Source: Marvinbryantia formatexigens DSM 14469
GTDB lineage: Bacteria; Bacillota; Clostridia; Lachnospirales; Lachnospiraceae
Reading direction: 5' to 3'
NCBI RefSeq assembly: GCF_025148285.1
Contig: NZ_CP102268.1
Span: 3,327,001-3,391,000 of the forward strand
Length of the DNA stretch: 64,000 nt
Every line of letters starts with the position of its first letter. The first letter of the stretch is position 1. Positions 11,664-20,096 of this stretch are shown here, in pieces. The notes under the pieces are model-generated. The model did no database searches and was not told the origin of the DNA. It saw nothing but the letters and a program-made list of their open reading frames with translations. The position numbers and the translations under genes were made by a program.

Positions 11664-11718
11664 TCAGTATAGCGGGTGCATTGCTGGTTCCCTTTATCAG
11701 AGGATTGAAATAAAAAAT

Positions 11719-11766
11719 ACTCCTTTTCGATAAGATTGAATTCTTACCGAAAAGGAGTCATTTTTT
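11719..11766. terminator. Bidirectional terminator between convergent genes
   Basis: ACTCCTTTTCG / CGAAAAGGAGT 11-bp stem with an 18-nt loop, flanked by A-rich sequence on the left and TTTTTT on the right. It can serve the small repeat gene on + and the wall-repeat gene on -. Confidence 0.85.
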
Positions 11767-11780
11767 ACCAGGAACACAGA

Positions 11781-13649
11781 TTATTTATATAACTGCCCGT
11801 TTACTACTGTATAGGTAACACCATTATGTTTAATTGTACCATTGTAGTTTGTTGCAAGCTCGCCGCTAATGATGTAGAACATTTGACCATCGTAGGATGC
11901 AATACCGGTATGCTGTGTCTGAAGCTGACCGTTGGCTGTAAAGTGCCATTTTCCATCTTTCGGATCCTGCCAGAGACCATTTGCTTCCCTTGCAATCCGT
12001 CCAGCCGCAACAATAAACTTACCTCCATTATACTCAACAATTCCATTCATATCTGTATCCAGATAGCCATTTTCCAGATAGAACCACTCATTATCATACA
12101 AAGCAAGTCCTTTGTATGCATTCTGTATCTGCCCCAGAGAAAAGAAGTAGAATTTATCACCCGCCATCGTCTCATCCAGTGCATCCTCTATCAGATGCAG
12201 ACCGTTCATATCTGTTGCAACCGTGCCATTTTTGATATAGAACTTACCGCCATTATACTCTGTGAGTCCCACGAAACCTTTATCTACTTCGCCTTCTGTA
12301 AAATAGTAGAATTGATTCCCTGTTGTTGTGTCATCCAGTTCATCCGCTATCCAATGCAGACCGTTCATATCTGTTGCAACTGTGCCGTTTTTGATATAGT
12401 ATTTATAGAAAAGAAGATTGGCAAAATTAACTTCCACGATTCCTTCGAAGCTTGTATCTACTTTGCCATTTGTAAAGAAATAGTATCTATCAACTGTTGT
12501 CTTCTCTCCATCATCCACTGCTGTCGATACCCAATGCGGACCGTTTAGATCCGTTACGGCCACGCCATATTCAATATAGAATTTAGTGCCATCCTCATAT
12601 TCCGCTAGTCCGGTAAAAGTATATCCACCATCTACTTTGCCGTTTTTAAAGAAGTAATATCTGTCACCTGTTGTCGTTTCATCTCGTTCATCCTCTATTA
12701 GGTACAGACCATTCATATCCGTTGCGACGGTTCCATTTTTAATATAATATTTATCTTTTTGATATTTGAGATTCGGGATTCCTTCAAATTCGGCATCTAT
12801 TTCATCACCTACATAATAATAAAGTTTTCCGTCCTCACCTTCCCGCAAATCTTTAATCAGTTCTGGGACATACTCTTTATCAATAGTAATCACCCGCTCC
12901 GACGACCCGCCATAGCATTCTAATTCTTCTACACTGCCGTCATCGTTCTGATGCATAATATGTGCTTTTATACGAACTTCGCATTCATCTGCATCCTCAT
13001 TTACCGTTAGATAGGCACGCTGGTTATTTTCTTTATTTACTTCAATCGAAATGGCGTCTTTACCTTCAATAATCTCCCATTCAACATAAAAATCCAAAAA
13101 TTCGTCAGCATGATGTTCTCCATCAACATCATAATTGTAATTAATTTTTGGACCGATTTCTATAGTTTCTCCCGGCTTCATGGTAGAGCGTATGCCAATC
13201 GACCAGTTTTCACCTACATAAGTAAACATTTCCATGTAATAATATTCATCCGGGTACAGACTGGGAAAATCACTTCTGCTCTGTTTAGCGTTTTTTTGTT
13301 CTTCAGAAGCAGGCTCTGCGTTTACTTCGGAGGTTACTTCTGTCGCAGTCTCTGTTTCTATTTCAGAGATTACTTCTGTCACAGTCTCTGTTTCTGTTTC
13401 GGAGGTTGCCTCTGTCACGGCCTCTTCCACGGTTTTGTCGCCCTCTGATATTTCCGGTGTGGTATCCGGTTCTTTTTCAGTATCTGCCGTTTCCGATACC
13501 GGTTCTTCAGACAACAATTCTGCTATGTAAGTTTCTTTCTGTTCAGCCTCTGTCTGCGCCTCTTCTGCAAAGACAGCAAAAGAGCTGCTGCCTGTTACCA
13601 GTGCCGCAGTCAGAAAGAAAGCTGTTGCTTGTTTCCAATGTCTCCTCAT
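11781..13649 (-). CDS. Secreted protein with C-terminal wall/glucan-binding-like repeats
   Basis: 622 residues. The start at 13649 follows GAGGGAGGAACGTCGA; an in-frame ATG 28 codons earlier lacks a ribosome site. Signal peptide: MRRHWKQ, a hydrophobic stretch, and a probable cleavage after FAVFA. Next comes an acidic Glu/Thr-rich linker (about 30-125, e.g. TETETVTEVISEIETETATE), then a beta-rich segment (about 130-255) I do not recognise. From about 265 to the end there are repeats of about 45 residues built on YIKNGTVATDMNGLH, a variable acid stretch (DALDETMAGD), and FYFF..G.I...Y.GL. They resemble choline/glucan-binding repeats (aromatic-Gly turns) but are longer than the classical 20-mer. 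There is no LPXTG anchor and no catalytic domain. Likely surface-bound or exported; substrate unknown. Confidence 0.75.
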   Translation of the reverse strand: MRRHWKQATAFFLTAALVTGSSSFAVFAEEAQTEAEQKETYIAELLSEEPVSETADTEKEPDTTPEISEGDKTVEEAVTEATSETETETVTEVISEIETETATEVTSEVNAEPASEEQKNAKQSRSDFPSLYPDEYYYMEMFTYVGENWSIGIRSTMKPGETIEIGPKINYNYDVDGEHHADEFLDFYVEWEIIEGKDAISIEVNKENNQRAYLTVNEDADECEVRIKAHIMHQNDDGSVEELECYGGSSERVITIDKEYVPELIKDLREGEDGKLYYYVGDEIDAEFEGIPNLKYQKDKYYIKNGTVATDMNGLYLIEDERDETTTGDRYYFFKNGKVDGGYTFTGLAEYEDGTKFYIEYGVAVTDLNGPHWVSTAVDDGEKTTVDRYYFFTNGKVDTSFEGIVEVNFANLLFYKYYIKNGTVATDMNGLHWIADELDDTTTGNQFYYFTEGEVDKGFVGLTEYNGGKFYIKNGTVATDMNGLHLIEDALDETMAGDKFYFFSLGQIQNAYKGLALYDNEWFYLENGYLDTDMNGIVEYNGGKFIVAAGRIAREANGLWQDPKDGKWHFTANGQLQTQHTGIASYDGQMFYIISGELATNYNGTIKHNGVTYTVVNGQLYK

Positions 13650-13682
13650 TCGACGTTCCTCCCTCTGGGTTATATTTTTTCC

Positions 13683-13711
13683 AGTATAGCATGACTTTAC
13701 TTTTGTTACAA
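13683..13711 (-). promoter_or_regulatory. Promoter of the secreted repeat protein
   Basis: On the - strand: TTGTAA, 17-bp spacer, TATACT, with the -10 extended by TGC (TGCTATACT). It sits 34 bp before the gene start. Confidence 0.75.
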
Positions 13712-13883
13712 TGTCACTTTTTGACAAAATCACCAGTTTTTTATTACTTAATTATGAATGGCAGGTATTACATTTAGCATTTGCGGAAAGCCGGGGAACT
13801 AGACAAAAATTCGTTTGTTGCAAATTTTGCAAAGGCTCGGACGTCCGCGGACAACATGGAGCAGCGGAAGCCGCTTTTATGAA

Positions 13884-13912
13884 TTGAAACGGCGGAAAAA
13901 GTGTGCTATCAT
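13884..13912 (+). promoter_or_regulatory. Promoter of the murE-priA operon
   Basis: TTGAAA (13884-13889), 17-bp spacer, TATCAT (13907-13912), with TGC before the -10. The start of transcription would be about 100 nt before the murE start. It is probably the main promoter for the operon running to thiN, which shows no clear internal promoter. Confidence 0.7.
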
Positions 13913-14021
13913 GAACGCATGGGCAATATACACGGAAGAACGAAAGGTTTGGACGTGGGCTGTCCGTGCGTTTTTGCTATCTGGGAGTGCGGGCAGTATA
14001 TCAAGGATGGGGAGGGATTTT

Positions 14022-15485
14022 ATGAAGCTGACAAAACTTCTAGAAAGAGTGGAGTATGAATGCGTACAGGGCAATACAGATATTGAGGTGACGGATATTG
14101 TCAACGATTCGCGAAAGGTGCGGGAAGGCTGCCTGTTTTTCTGCATAAAGGGCGCGGTTGCGGACGGTCATAAATATGCGGCGGAGGTGGCGCAGAAGGG
14201 CGCCGGGGTCCTGGTGGTGCAGGACGATGTGCAGGTACCCGGAGACGTTACAGTCATTAAGGTGGCGGACAGCCGCTACGCGATGGCGCTGATAGCGGCG
14301 GCGTGGTACGGGCATCCGGCGGAAAAGCTCAAGGTAATCGGCATTACCGGCACCAAGGGAAAGACGACGACCACCTATATGATTAAATCAATTCTGGAGG
14401 CTGCCGGGCACAAGGTCGGGCTGATCGGCACGATCGAGGCGATTATCGGAGATAAAGTGATTCCCGCAAGCAATACCACGCCGGAATCGACGACTATCCA
14501 GAAATATTTTGCGGAAATGGCGGAGGCAGGCTGCGACTGCGTGGTGATGGAGGTTTCCTCCCAGGGGCTGATGCTGCACCGCACGGTGGGTTTTACCTTT
14601 GAAATCGGTATTTTTACGAACCTTGAACCGGACCATATCGGACCTGCGGAGCACGAGAACTTCGAGGACTATCTGCGCTGCAAGGCGATGCTCTTTAAGC
14701 AGTGCCGTCACGGTATCTTCAACGCGGATGACGCGCATCTGGAGGCGATTCTGGAGGGGCATACCTGCGATGTGGAGACCTACGGATTCGGGGAAAAGGC
14801 GGATTTCCGGGCATCGGAGGCGCAGCTCGTCTCAAAGCCGGGCTATCTTGGCATTGCCTACCATGTGACAGGAAAGCGCAATTTCTTCGTGGAGATTGAC
14901 ATTCCGGGCAAGTTCAGCATTTACAATTCGCTGGCGGCAATCGCCGTCTGCGATTATTTCGGCGTGGAGGAAGAGAAAATGATTGCGGCGCTCAAAAAGG
15001 CGAAGGTGAAGGGTCGCATCGAAATGATAAAGGTTTCCGACGAATTTACGCTGATGATTGATTATGCGCACAACGCCATGAGTCTGGAGAGCCTGCTTAC
15101 CACGCTGAAGGAATACAATCCGGGCAGGCTGGTCTGCGTGTTTGGCTGTGGCGGCAACCGCTCGCGCGCCAGACGCTTTGAAATGGGCGAGGTTTCCGGA
15201 AAATATGCGGACTTCACCATCATTACCTCCGACAACCCGCGCTATGAGGAGCCGGAGGCAATCATAGCGGATATCGAGACCGGTATCGCAAAGACCGATG
15301 GAAAATACATCAAAATCACTGACCGCAAGGAGGCAATCGCCTACGCGATCCATCACGGGCAGCCGGGCGACGTCATTGTGCTCGCCGGAAAAGGGCATGA
15401 GGATTACCAGGAAATCTGCGGCGTGAAGCATCCGATGGATGAACGGGTGCTGATAAAGGAGATATTGGCGGAGGATAAGGCTTGA
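14022..15485 (+). CDS. murE: UDP-N-acetylmuramyl-tripeptide synthetase
   Basis: Cytoplasmic Mur ligase adding the third amino acid to the peptidoglycan stem peptide; 487 residues, usual length. The start at 14022 follows GGGGAGGGATTTT. P-loop GITGTKGKTTTTY is at about 107-119, and the substrate-loop NTTPEST follows. The central motif reads FTNLEPDHIGPAEHE, a variant of the common NLTQDHLDYHG found in some clostridial MurE. TSDNPRYEEPE (about 402-412) carries the DNPR signature linked with meso-diaminopimelate specificity. It heads the priA operon, away from the division cluster at 31-45 kb. Its stop TGA overlaps the TTG start of priA. Confidence 0.95.
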   Translation: MKLTKLLERVEYECVQGNTDIEVTDIVNDSRKVREGCLFFCIKGAVADGHKYAAEVAQKGAGVLVVQDDVQVPGDVTVIKVADSRYAMALIAAAWYGHPAEKLKVIGITGTKGKTTTTYMIKSILEAAGHKVGLIGTIEAIIGDKVIPASNTTPESTTIQKYFAEMAEAGCDCVVMEVSSQGLMLHRTVGFTFEIGIFTNLEPDHIGPAEHENFEDYLRCKAMLFKQCRHGIFNADDAHLEAILEGHTCDVETYGFGEKADFRASEAQLVSKPGYLGIAYHVTGKRNFFVEIDIPGKFSIYNSLAAIAVCDYFGVEEEKMIAALKKAKVKGRIEMIKVSDEFTLMIDYAHNAMSLESLLTTLKEYNPGRLVCVFGCGGNRSRARRFEMGEVSGKYADFTIITSDNPRYEEPEAIIADIETGIAKTDGKYIKITDRKEAIAYAIHHGQPGDVIVLAGKGHEDYQEICGVKHPMDERVLIKEILAEDKA

Positions 15486-17716
15486 CGGAATCACTCTTTG
15501 CAGATATTATTGTAGATATTTCACATGAAAGGCTGGACCGGACCTTTCAGTACCGCATCCCGGAGGCGCTGCGCACAGAGGTGCGCCAGGGAAGCGTTGT
15601 GCGGATTCCGTTCGGAAAGGGAGGGCGCATAACAAAGGGCTATGTGATGAAGCTTACCGGGACGCCGGAGATTGAACCCTCAAGGATAAAGGATATCTGC
15701 GAGGTGGTGAGCGGCGATGCCGGCACATCCGGCGAGGACCGTCTGGTGGCGCTTGCCGCCTGGATGCGGGAGCGCTACGGCTCCACGATGGTGCAGGCGC
15801 TGCGCACAGTCATTCCGGTGAAACAGAAAATAAAGCCGCGGCAGAAAAAAAGCCTGCGTCTCCTGCTGGATGAAGAGCAGACACAGGAAAAAATCGCGTT
15901 CTATCGGCAGAAAAACCAGCGCGCAAGGCTGCGTCTCCTGGAGGCGCTGGAGGTGGAGCAGGAGCTGCCCTATGAGCTGGCGACGGGCAGGCTGAATATT
16001 TCCGCTGCCACGGTGAAGGCGATGGAGGAGCAGGGCGTGCTTGCCTGCGAGACGGTGGCGGTCTACCGCAACCCGGTACACCAGAGCGGCGCTTCCAATA
16101 TCCGCATTCCTTTAAATGAGGAGCAGAGCCGCATTGTGGAGGATATCCGCAGAAACTGGGATAATCCGCAGCAGACCGTCTCCCTGATTCATGGGATCAC
16201 CGGCAGCGGCAAGACAGAAATTTATATGGAGCTGATCGATACGGTGATCGCGCGCGGGCAGCAGGCGATTGTCCTCATTCCGGAGATTGCATTGACATAT
16301 CAGACGGTGATGCGTTTTTACCGGCGGTTTGGCGAGCGGATTTCCATTATCCACTCCCGGCTCTCTGCGGGGGAGCGCTACGACCAGTTCCAGCGGGCGC
16401 GCGCCGGGGACATCGATGTGATGATCGGACCGCGCTCGGCGCTGTTTACGCCGTTTCCGGACCTTGGCATCATCATTATCGACGAGGAACATGAACCGAC
16501 CTATCAGAGCGAGCAGACGCCGCGCTATCATGCGCGGGAAACAGCCATTAAGAGAGCGGAGCTGGAACATGCAAAGGTGATTCTCGGCTCGGCGACGCCC
16601 TCTCTGGAAGCCTACAGCCGGGCGCTGGATGGGGAATACGCTCTGTACACATTAAAGAAACGGGCGAAGAACAGCTCGCTTCCGGAGACGGTGGTGGCGG
16701 ATATGCGGCGGGAGCTTGCGGAGGGCAACCGCTCCATTCTGGGAAGGACGCTGAAAAAAGAGCTGGAGCAGTGTCTGGCGCGCGGGCAGCAGGCGATGCT
16801 GTTTTTAAACCGGCGCGGCTATTCCGGCTTTCTGTCCTGCCGTGCGTGCGGTCATGTGCTGATGTGCCCGCATTGTGATGTCTCGCTGTCTCTGCATAAT
16901 AACGGCAGGATGGTCTGCCATTACTGCGGCTATACAGAGAGGCGCCCGGCGCGCTGCCCCAAATGCGGCTCGGAATTTCTGAGCGGCTTTGGCATCGGCA
17001 CACAGCAGGCGCAGGAAATGGTGGCGCGGGAGTTTCCGCAGGCGCGCATTCTGCGGATGGACATGGACACCACAAGAGAGAAGGATGGACACGAAAAAAT
17101 CTTATCTGCCTTTGCAAACCGGGAGGCGGATATTTTAATCGGTACCCAGATGATCGTCAAGGGGCACGATTTTCCGGATGTGACGCTGGTGGGGATTCTG
17201 GCGGCGGATCTGTCGCTGTTTGCAGACGATTACCGGGCGTCGGAGCGCACCTTCCAGCTTATCACGCAGGCGGCGGGGCGTGCCGGAAGGGGAAAAGAAC
17301 TCGGCAAAGTCGTGATACAGACCTACGACCCGGAGCATTACTGCATCCGCACAGCGGCGGCGCAGGATTACGAAAGCTTTTATGAGGAGGAAATCAGCTA
17401 CCGCATGGTGGCGGGCTATCCGCCGGCGAGAAAGATGCTCTCCATTCATGGCACCTGCCGCGACGAGCAGCATCTCGGTGTGGCGATGGAGTATTTAAGG
17501 CGGCTGGCGGAGCGCATTTATAAAAACAGTGAGGGAAATATTATCGGACCTGCCCCGGAGAGCATTGCAAAGATACAGGAGGTGTACCGCAGGGTACTTT
17601 ATATCAAAGCAGGAACGATGGAAGAGCTGACGGCGATCAAAGACCGTCTGGAACAATATATTGAGGCGAACGATGGCTACCGCAGTGTGGGCATCCAGTT
17701 CGATATGAATGAGTAG
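15482..17716 (+). CDS. priA: Primosomal protein N', replication-restart helicase
   Basis: 3'-5' superfamily 2 DNA helicase that reloads the replisome at stalled forks; 744 residues. It starts at a TTG overlapping the murE stop (TTGA), with GGAGG 8 nt upstream, so it is translationally coupled. Walker A GITGSGKTEIYMEL is at about 239-252 and Walker B IIIDEEHEPTYQSEQ at about 331. Paired zinc knuckles CRACGHVLMCPHC and CHYCGY...CPKCG lie between the helicase lobes at about 453-497, and the C-terminal helicase motif TQAAGRAGRG near 595. First of the conserved Firmicutes series priA-def-fmt. Confidence 0.97.
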   Translation: MTESLFADIIVDISHERLDRTFQYRIPEALRTEVRQGSVVRIPFGKGGRITKGYVMKLTGTPEIEPSRIKDICEVVSGDAGTSGEDRLVALAAWMRERYGSTMVQALRTVIPVKQKIKPRQKKSLRLLLDEEQTQEKIAFYRQKNQRARLRLLEALEVEQELPYELATGRLNISAATVKAMEEQGVLACETVAVYRNPVHQSGASNIRIPLNEEQSRIVEDIRRNWDNPQQTVSLIHGITGSGKTEIYMELIDTVIARGQQAIVLIPEIALTYQTVMRFYRRFGERISIIHSRLSAGERYDQFQRARAGDIDVMIGPRSALFTPFPDLGIIIIDEEHEPTYQSEQTPRYHARETAIKRAELEHAKVILGSATPSLEAYSRALDGEYALYTLKKRAKNSSLPETVVADMRRELAEGNRSILGRTLKKELEQCLARGQQAMLFLNRRGYSGFLSCRACGHVLMCPHCDVSLSLHNNGRMVCHYCGYTERRPARCPKCGSEFLSGFGIGTQQAQEMVAREFPQARILRMDMDTTREKDGHEKILSAFANREADILIGTQMIVKGHDFPDVTLVGILAADLSLFADDYRASERTFQLITQAAGRAGRGKELGKVVIQTYDPEHYCIRTAAAQDYESFYEEEISYRMVAGYPPARKMLSIHGTCRDEQHLGVAMEYLRRLAERIYKNSEGNIIGPAPESIAKIQEVYRRVLYIKAGTMEELTAIKDRLEQYIEANDGYRSVGIQFDMNE

Positions 17717-17787
17717 CTGCGCAGGCGCTGCCGGCAGAGAGGACCGGGAGAGAGCGGCGGCGCAGACAAAAAAAGGAGGAAAGAAGC

Positions 17788-18276
17788 ATGGCAATCCGCA
17801 ATGTGAGAATACAGGGAGATAAGGTACTGGAGAAAAAATGCAAAGAGGTAAAAGAGGTGACGCCGCGCATCCGCACGCTGATTGATGATATGTTTGATAC
17901 CATGTACGAGGAGGGCGGCGTGGGACTGGCGGCGCCGCAGGTCGGCATTTTAAAACGCATCGTCGTTATCGACACGACGGGCGAGGAGCCGCATGTCCTG
18001 ATTAATCCGGTGATAGAGGAAACCTCCGGCGAGCAGCGGGGCTATGAGGGATGCCTGAGCCTGCCGGGCAAGAGCGGTATCGTGACACGCCCGAATTACG
18101 TGCGCGTGCGCGCATTTGATGAGAATATGCAGGAGTACGTCCTGGAGGGCACAGAGCTGCTGGCGCGGGCCATCTGCCACGAATGCGACCATCTGGAAGG
18201 AATTATGTATACTTCGAAGGTAGAGGGGAAACTCTATGATAATTCTGAAATTCCGGAAGAGGAGGAAGAAGCATGA
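17788..18276 (+). CDS. def: Peptide deformylase
   Basis: Removes the formyl group from nascent N-terminal Met; 162 residues. All three metal/active-site motifs are present: GVGLAAPQVG (43-52), EGCLSLPG (about 88) and ICHECDHLEG (about 129), supplying the Cys and two His metal ligands. The start follows AAAGGAGGAAAGAAGC. Its stop overlaps the fmt start (ATGA). The two enzymes act at opposite ends of the formyl-Met cycle. Confidence 0.98.
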   Translation: MAIRNVRIQGDKVLEKKCKEVKEVTPRIRTLIDDMFDTMYEEGGVGLAAPQVGILKRIVVIDTTGEEPHVLINPVIEETSGEQRGYEGCLSLPGKSGIVTRPNYVRVRAFDENMQEYVLEGTELLARAICHECDHLEGIMYTSKVEGKLYDNSEIPEEEEEA

Positions 18277-19271
18277 GAGTAGTGTTTATGGGAACGCCGG
18301 ACTTTGCGGTCGGCACCCTGCGGGCGCTGATTTCGTCGCGGCATGAGGTGGCGGCGGTCTTTACGCAGCCCGATAAGCCGAAGGGCAGAGGAAAGTCGGT
18401 GCAGATCACACCGGTGAAGGAGGAAGCTCTTGCCGCCGGGATACCGGTATTCCAGCCGGTGCGCGTGCGCGAGGAGAGTGTGCTGGAGCAGATAAGGGAG
18501 CTTGCACCGGAGGTTATCGTCGTGGTTGCCTTCGGTCAGATAATTCCGCAGGCGGTGCTGGATATCCCCAGGTACGGCTGTGTGAATGTCCACGCTTCGC
18601 TGCTTCCGAAATACCGGGGAGCGGCGCCGATCCAGTGGGCGGTCATCAATGGAGAGGAATTTTCCGGCGTGACGACGATGCAGATGGACGCCGGGCTGGA
18701 TACCGGCGATATGCTGCTGACGGAGAAGGTGGCGCTTGCGCCGGATGAGACCGGAGGCAGTCTGTTCAATAAACTGAGCGTGACCGGCGCACAGCTTCTG
18801 TTAAAAACGATGGATGCGCTGGAGAATGGCAGCGTGACGCCGCAGCCGCAGCCGGCGGAGAGTCCGACCGCTTACGCGGCGATGTTGAAAAAGACGGACG
18901 GCGAAATCGACTGGAGCAGAAGCGCCGCAGAGATTGAGCGGCTGGTGCGCGGGCTGAATCCGTGGCCGAGCGCTTACACGCATCTGAACGGAAAGACGCT
19001 GAAAATCTGGCGGGCAGAGCTGTATGAAAAAGATGGAGATGGCGCGTCCGGGGAAGCGGATGAAAAGAGGACCGCGGCAGAGAAAGCAGAGAAAGAGATG
19101 TGCACGGCGCCGGGCACGGTGGTAAAGGTGACAAAGTCTGAGCTTTGCGTGCAGACGGGAGACGGTGTGCTCTCTCTGACGGAGGTACAGCTGGAGGGGA
19201 AGAAGCGCATGGATACTGCAGCTTTCCTGCGGGGCTTCTCCGTGGCGGAGGGAGCGCGGCTTGGCAATTAA
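18273..19271 (+). CDS. fmt: Methionyl-tRNA formyltransferase
   Basis: Formylates initiator Met-tRNA using 10-formyl-THF; 332 residues, slightly longer than usual. The active-site segment VHASLLPKYRGAAPIQWA (about 105-122) contains the conserved Asn/His neighbourhood, and MDAGLDTGDM follows. An extra Glu/Ala/Lys-rich stretch (DGDGASGEADEKRTAAEKAE, about 252-271) expands the link inside the C-terminal tRNA-binding domain. The start overlaps the def stop by 4 nt. Confidence 0.97.
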   Translation: MRVVFMGTPDFAVGTLRALISSRHEVAAVFTQPDKPKGRGKSVQITPVKEEALAAGIPVFQPVRVREESVLEQIRELAPEVIVVVAFGQIIPQAVLDIPRYGCVNVHASLLPKYRGAAPIQWAVINGEEFSGVTTMQMDAGLDTGDMLLTEKVALAPDETGGSLFNKLSVTGAQLLLKTMDALENGSVTPQPQPAESPTAYAAMLKKTDGEIDWSRSAAEIERLVRGLNPWPSAYTHLNGKTLKIWRAELYEKDGDGASGEADEKRTAAEKAEKEMCTAPGTVVKVTKSELCVQTGDGVLSLTEVQLEGKKRMDTAAFLRGFSVAEGARLGN

Positions 19272-19355
19272 ATATCTCCGGTACGGCGGGCGTGTGGGCG
19301 CGCTTCCGGTGAAAGCGCAGGCTGCACAGAACGGAGACGGAAAGGAGCATTTTAT

Positions 19356-20096
19356 ATGATGTTACTCAGCTATGCAAATAATTTTTACGGGTATGGTTAC
19401 GGATATCGCGGATTATATTTTGACCCGACGATGATTCTGGCGCTCCTGGGGCTTATCCTCACGATGATTGCGAGCGCCGGGGTGAATTCCACTTTTGCAA
19501 AATACAACCGTGTGCGCTGTATGCGCGGCATGACGGGAGCGGAGGCGGCGCAGCAGGTGCTGCACGCGGCGGGGATCTACGATGTGCAGATACGCCATGT
19601 CAGCGGGAAGCTGACGGACCATTACGACCCCAGAAACAAGACGTTAAATCTGTCAGACAGCACGTTTTCTTCCAACTCGGTGGCGGCGGTCTGCGTGGCG
19701 GCGCACGAGTGCGGACACGCGGTGCAGGATCAGAAAAAATATGGACCGCTGGTGCTGCGCAGCACACTGGTGCCGCTGGCAAACTTTGGTTCCCAGCTTT
19801 CCTGGCCGGTGTTTGTGATCGGACTTATTTTCTCCCTGCAGCCGCTGGTGATGGCGGGGATCATCCTGTTTTCCCTGGCGGTGCTGTTCCAGCTTGTCAC
19901 GCTGCCGGTGGAATTTAATGCTTCCTCACGGGCGCTGCGCATTCTGGAGGATACCGGGATGCTGGGCGCGCAGGAAATGACCGGGGCAAAAAAGGTGCTG
20001 CGGGCTGCGGCGATGACGTATGTGGCGGCGCTTGCAAGCTCCATGCTGCAGCTTCTGCGTCTCATTCTGCTCTCCAGGAGGAATGACCGTGACTAA
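19356..20096 (+). CDS. Membrane zinc metallopeptidase, YugP-like
   Basis: 246-residue integral membrane protein of the YugP/DUF232 neutral zinc metallopeptidase family, often present between fmt and rsmB in clostridia. The zinc motif AAHECGHAVQ lies at about 115-124. Hydrophobic segments occur near the N-terminus (TMILALLGLILTMIASAG) and in the second half (VFVIGLIFSLQPLVMAGIIL, and another near the C-terminus). The N-terminus is Tyr/Gly-rich (NNFYGYGYGYRG). The start follows GAAAGGAGCATTTTAT. Its 3' end overlaps rsmB by 14 nt. Substrate unknown. Confidence 0.9.
   Translation: MMLLSYANNFYGYGYGYRGLYFDPTMILALLGLILTMIASAGVNSTFAKYNRVRCMRGMTGAEAAQQVLHAAGIYDVQIRHVSGKLTDHYDPRNKTLNLSDSTFSSNSVAAVCVAAHECGHAVQDQKKYGPLVLRSTLVPLANFGSQLSWPVFVIGLIFSLQPLVMAGIILFSLAVLFQLVTLPVEFNASSRALRILEDTGMLGAQEMTGAKKVLRAAAMTYVAALASSMLQLLRLILLSRRNDRD

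Larger units (their letters stand above)
13650..14021. other. Divergent intergenic region, secreted repeat gene / murE
   Basis: 372 bp without a gene. It holds the - strand promoter at 13683-13711 and the + strand promoter at 13884-13912. It also holds a small TGCAAA-T-TTTGCA dyad near 13819 and a short AGCGG-AAG-CCGCT hairpin with a T-run near 13863. The frame upstream of murE is open back to about 13815 but lacks a ribosome site and is not conserved-looking, so I treat it as leader. Confidence 0.6.

Noticed and set aside
13815-14021. N-terminal extension of murE
   Set aside because: Would include the promoter region and has no ribosome site; MurE length is normal from 14022.
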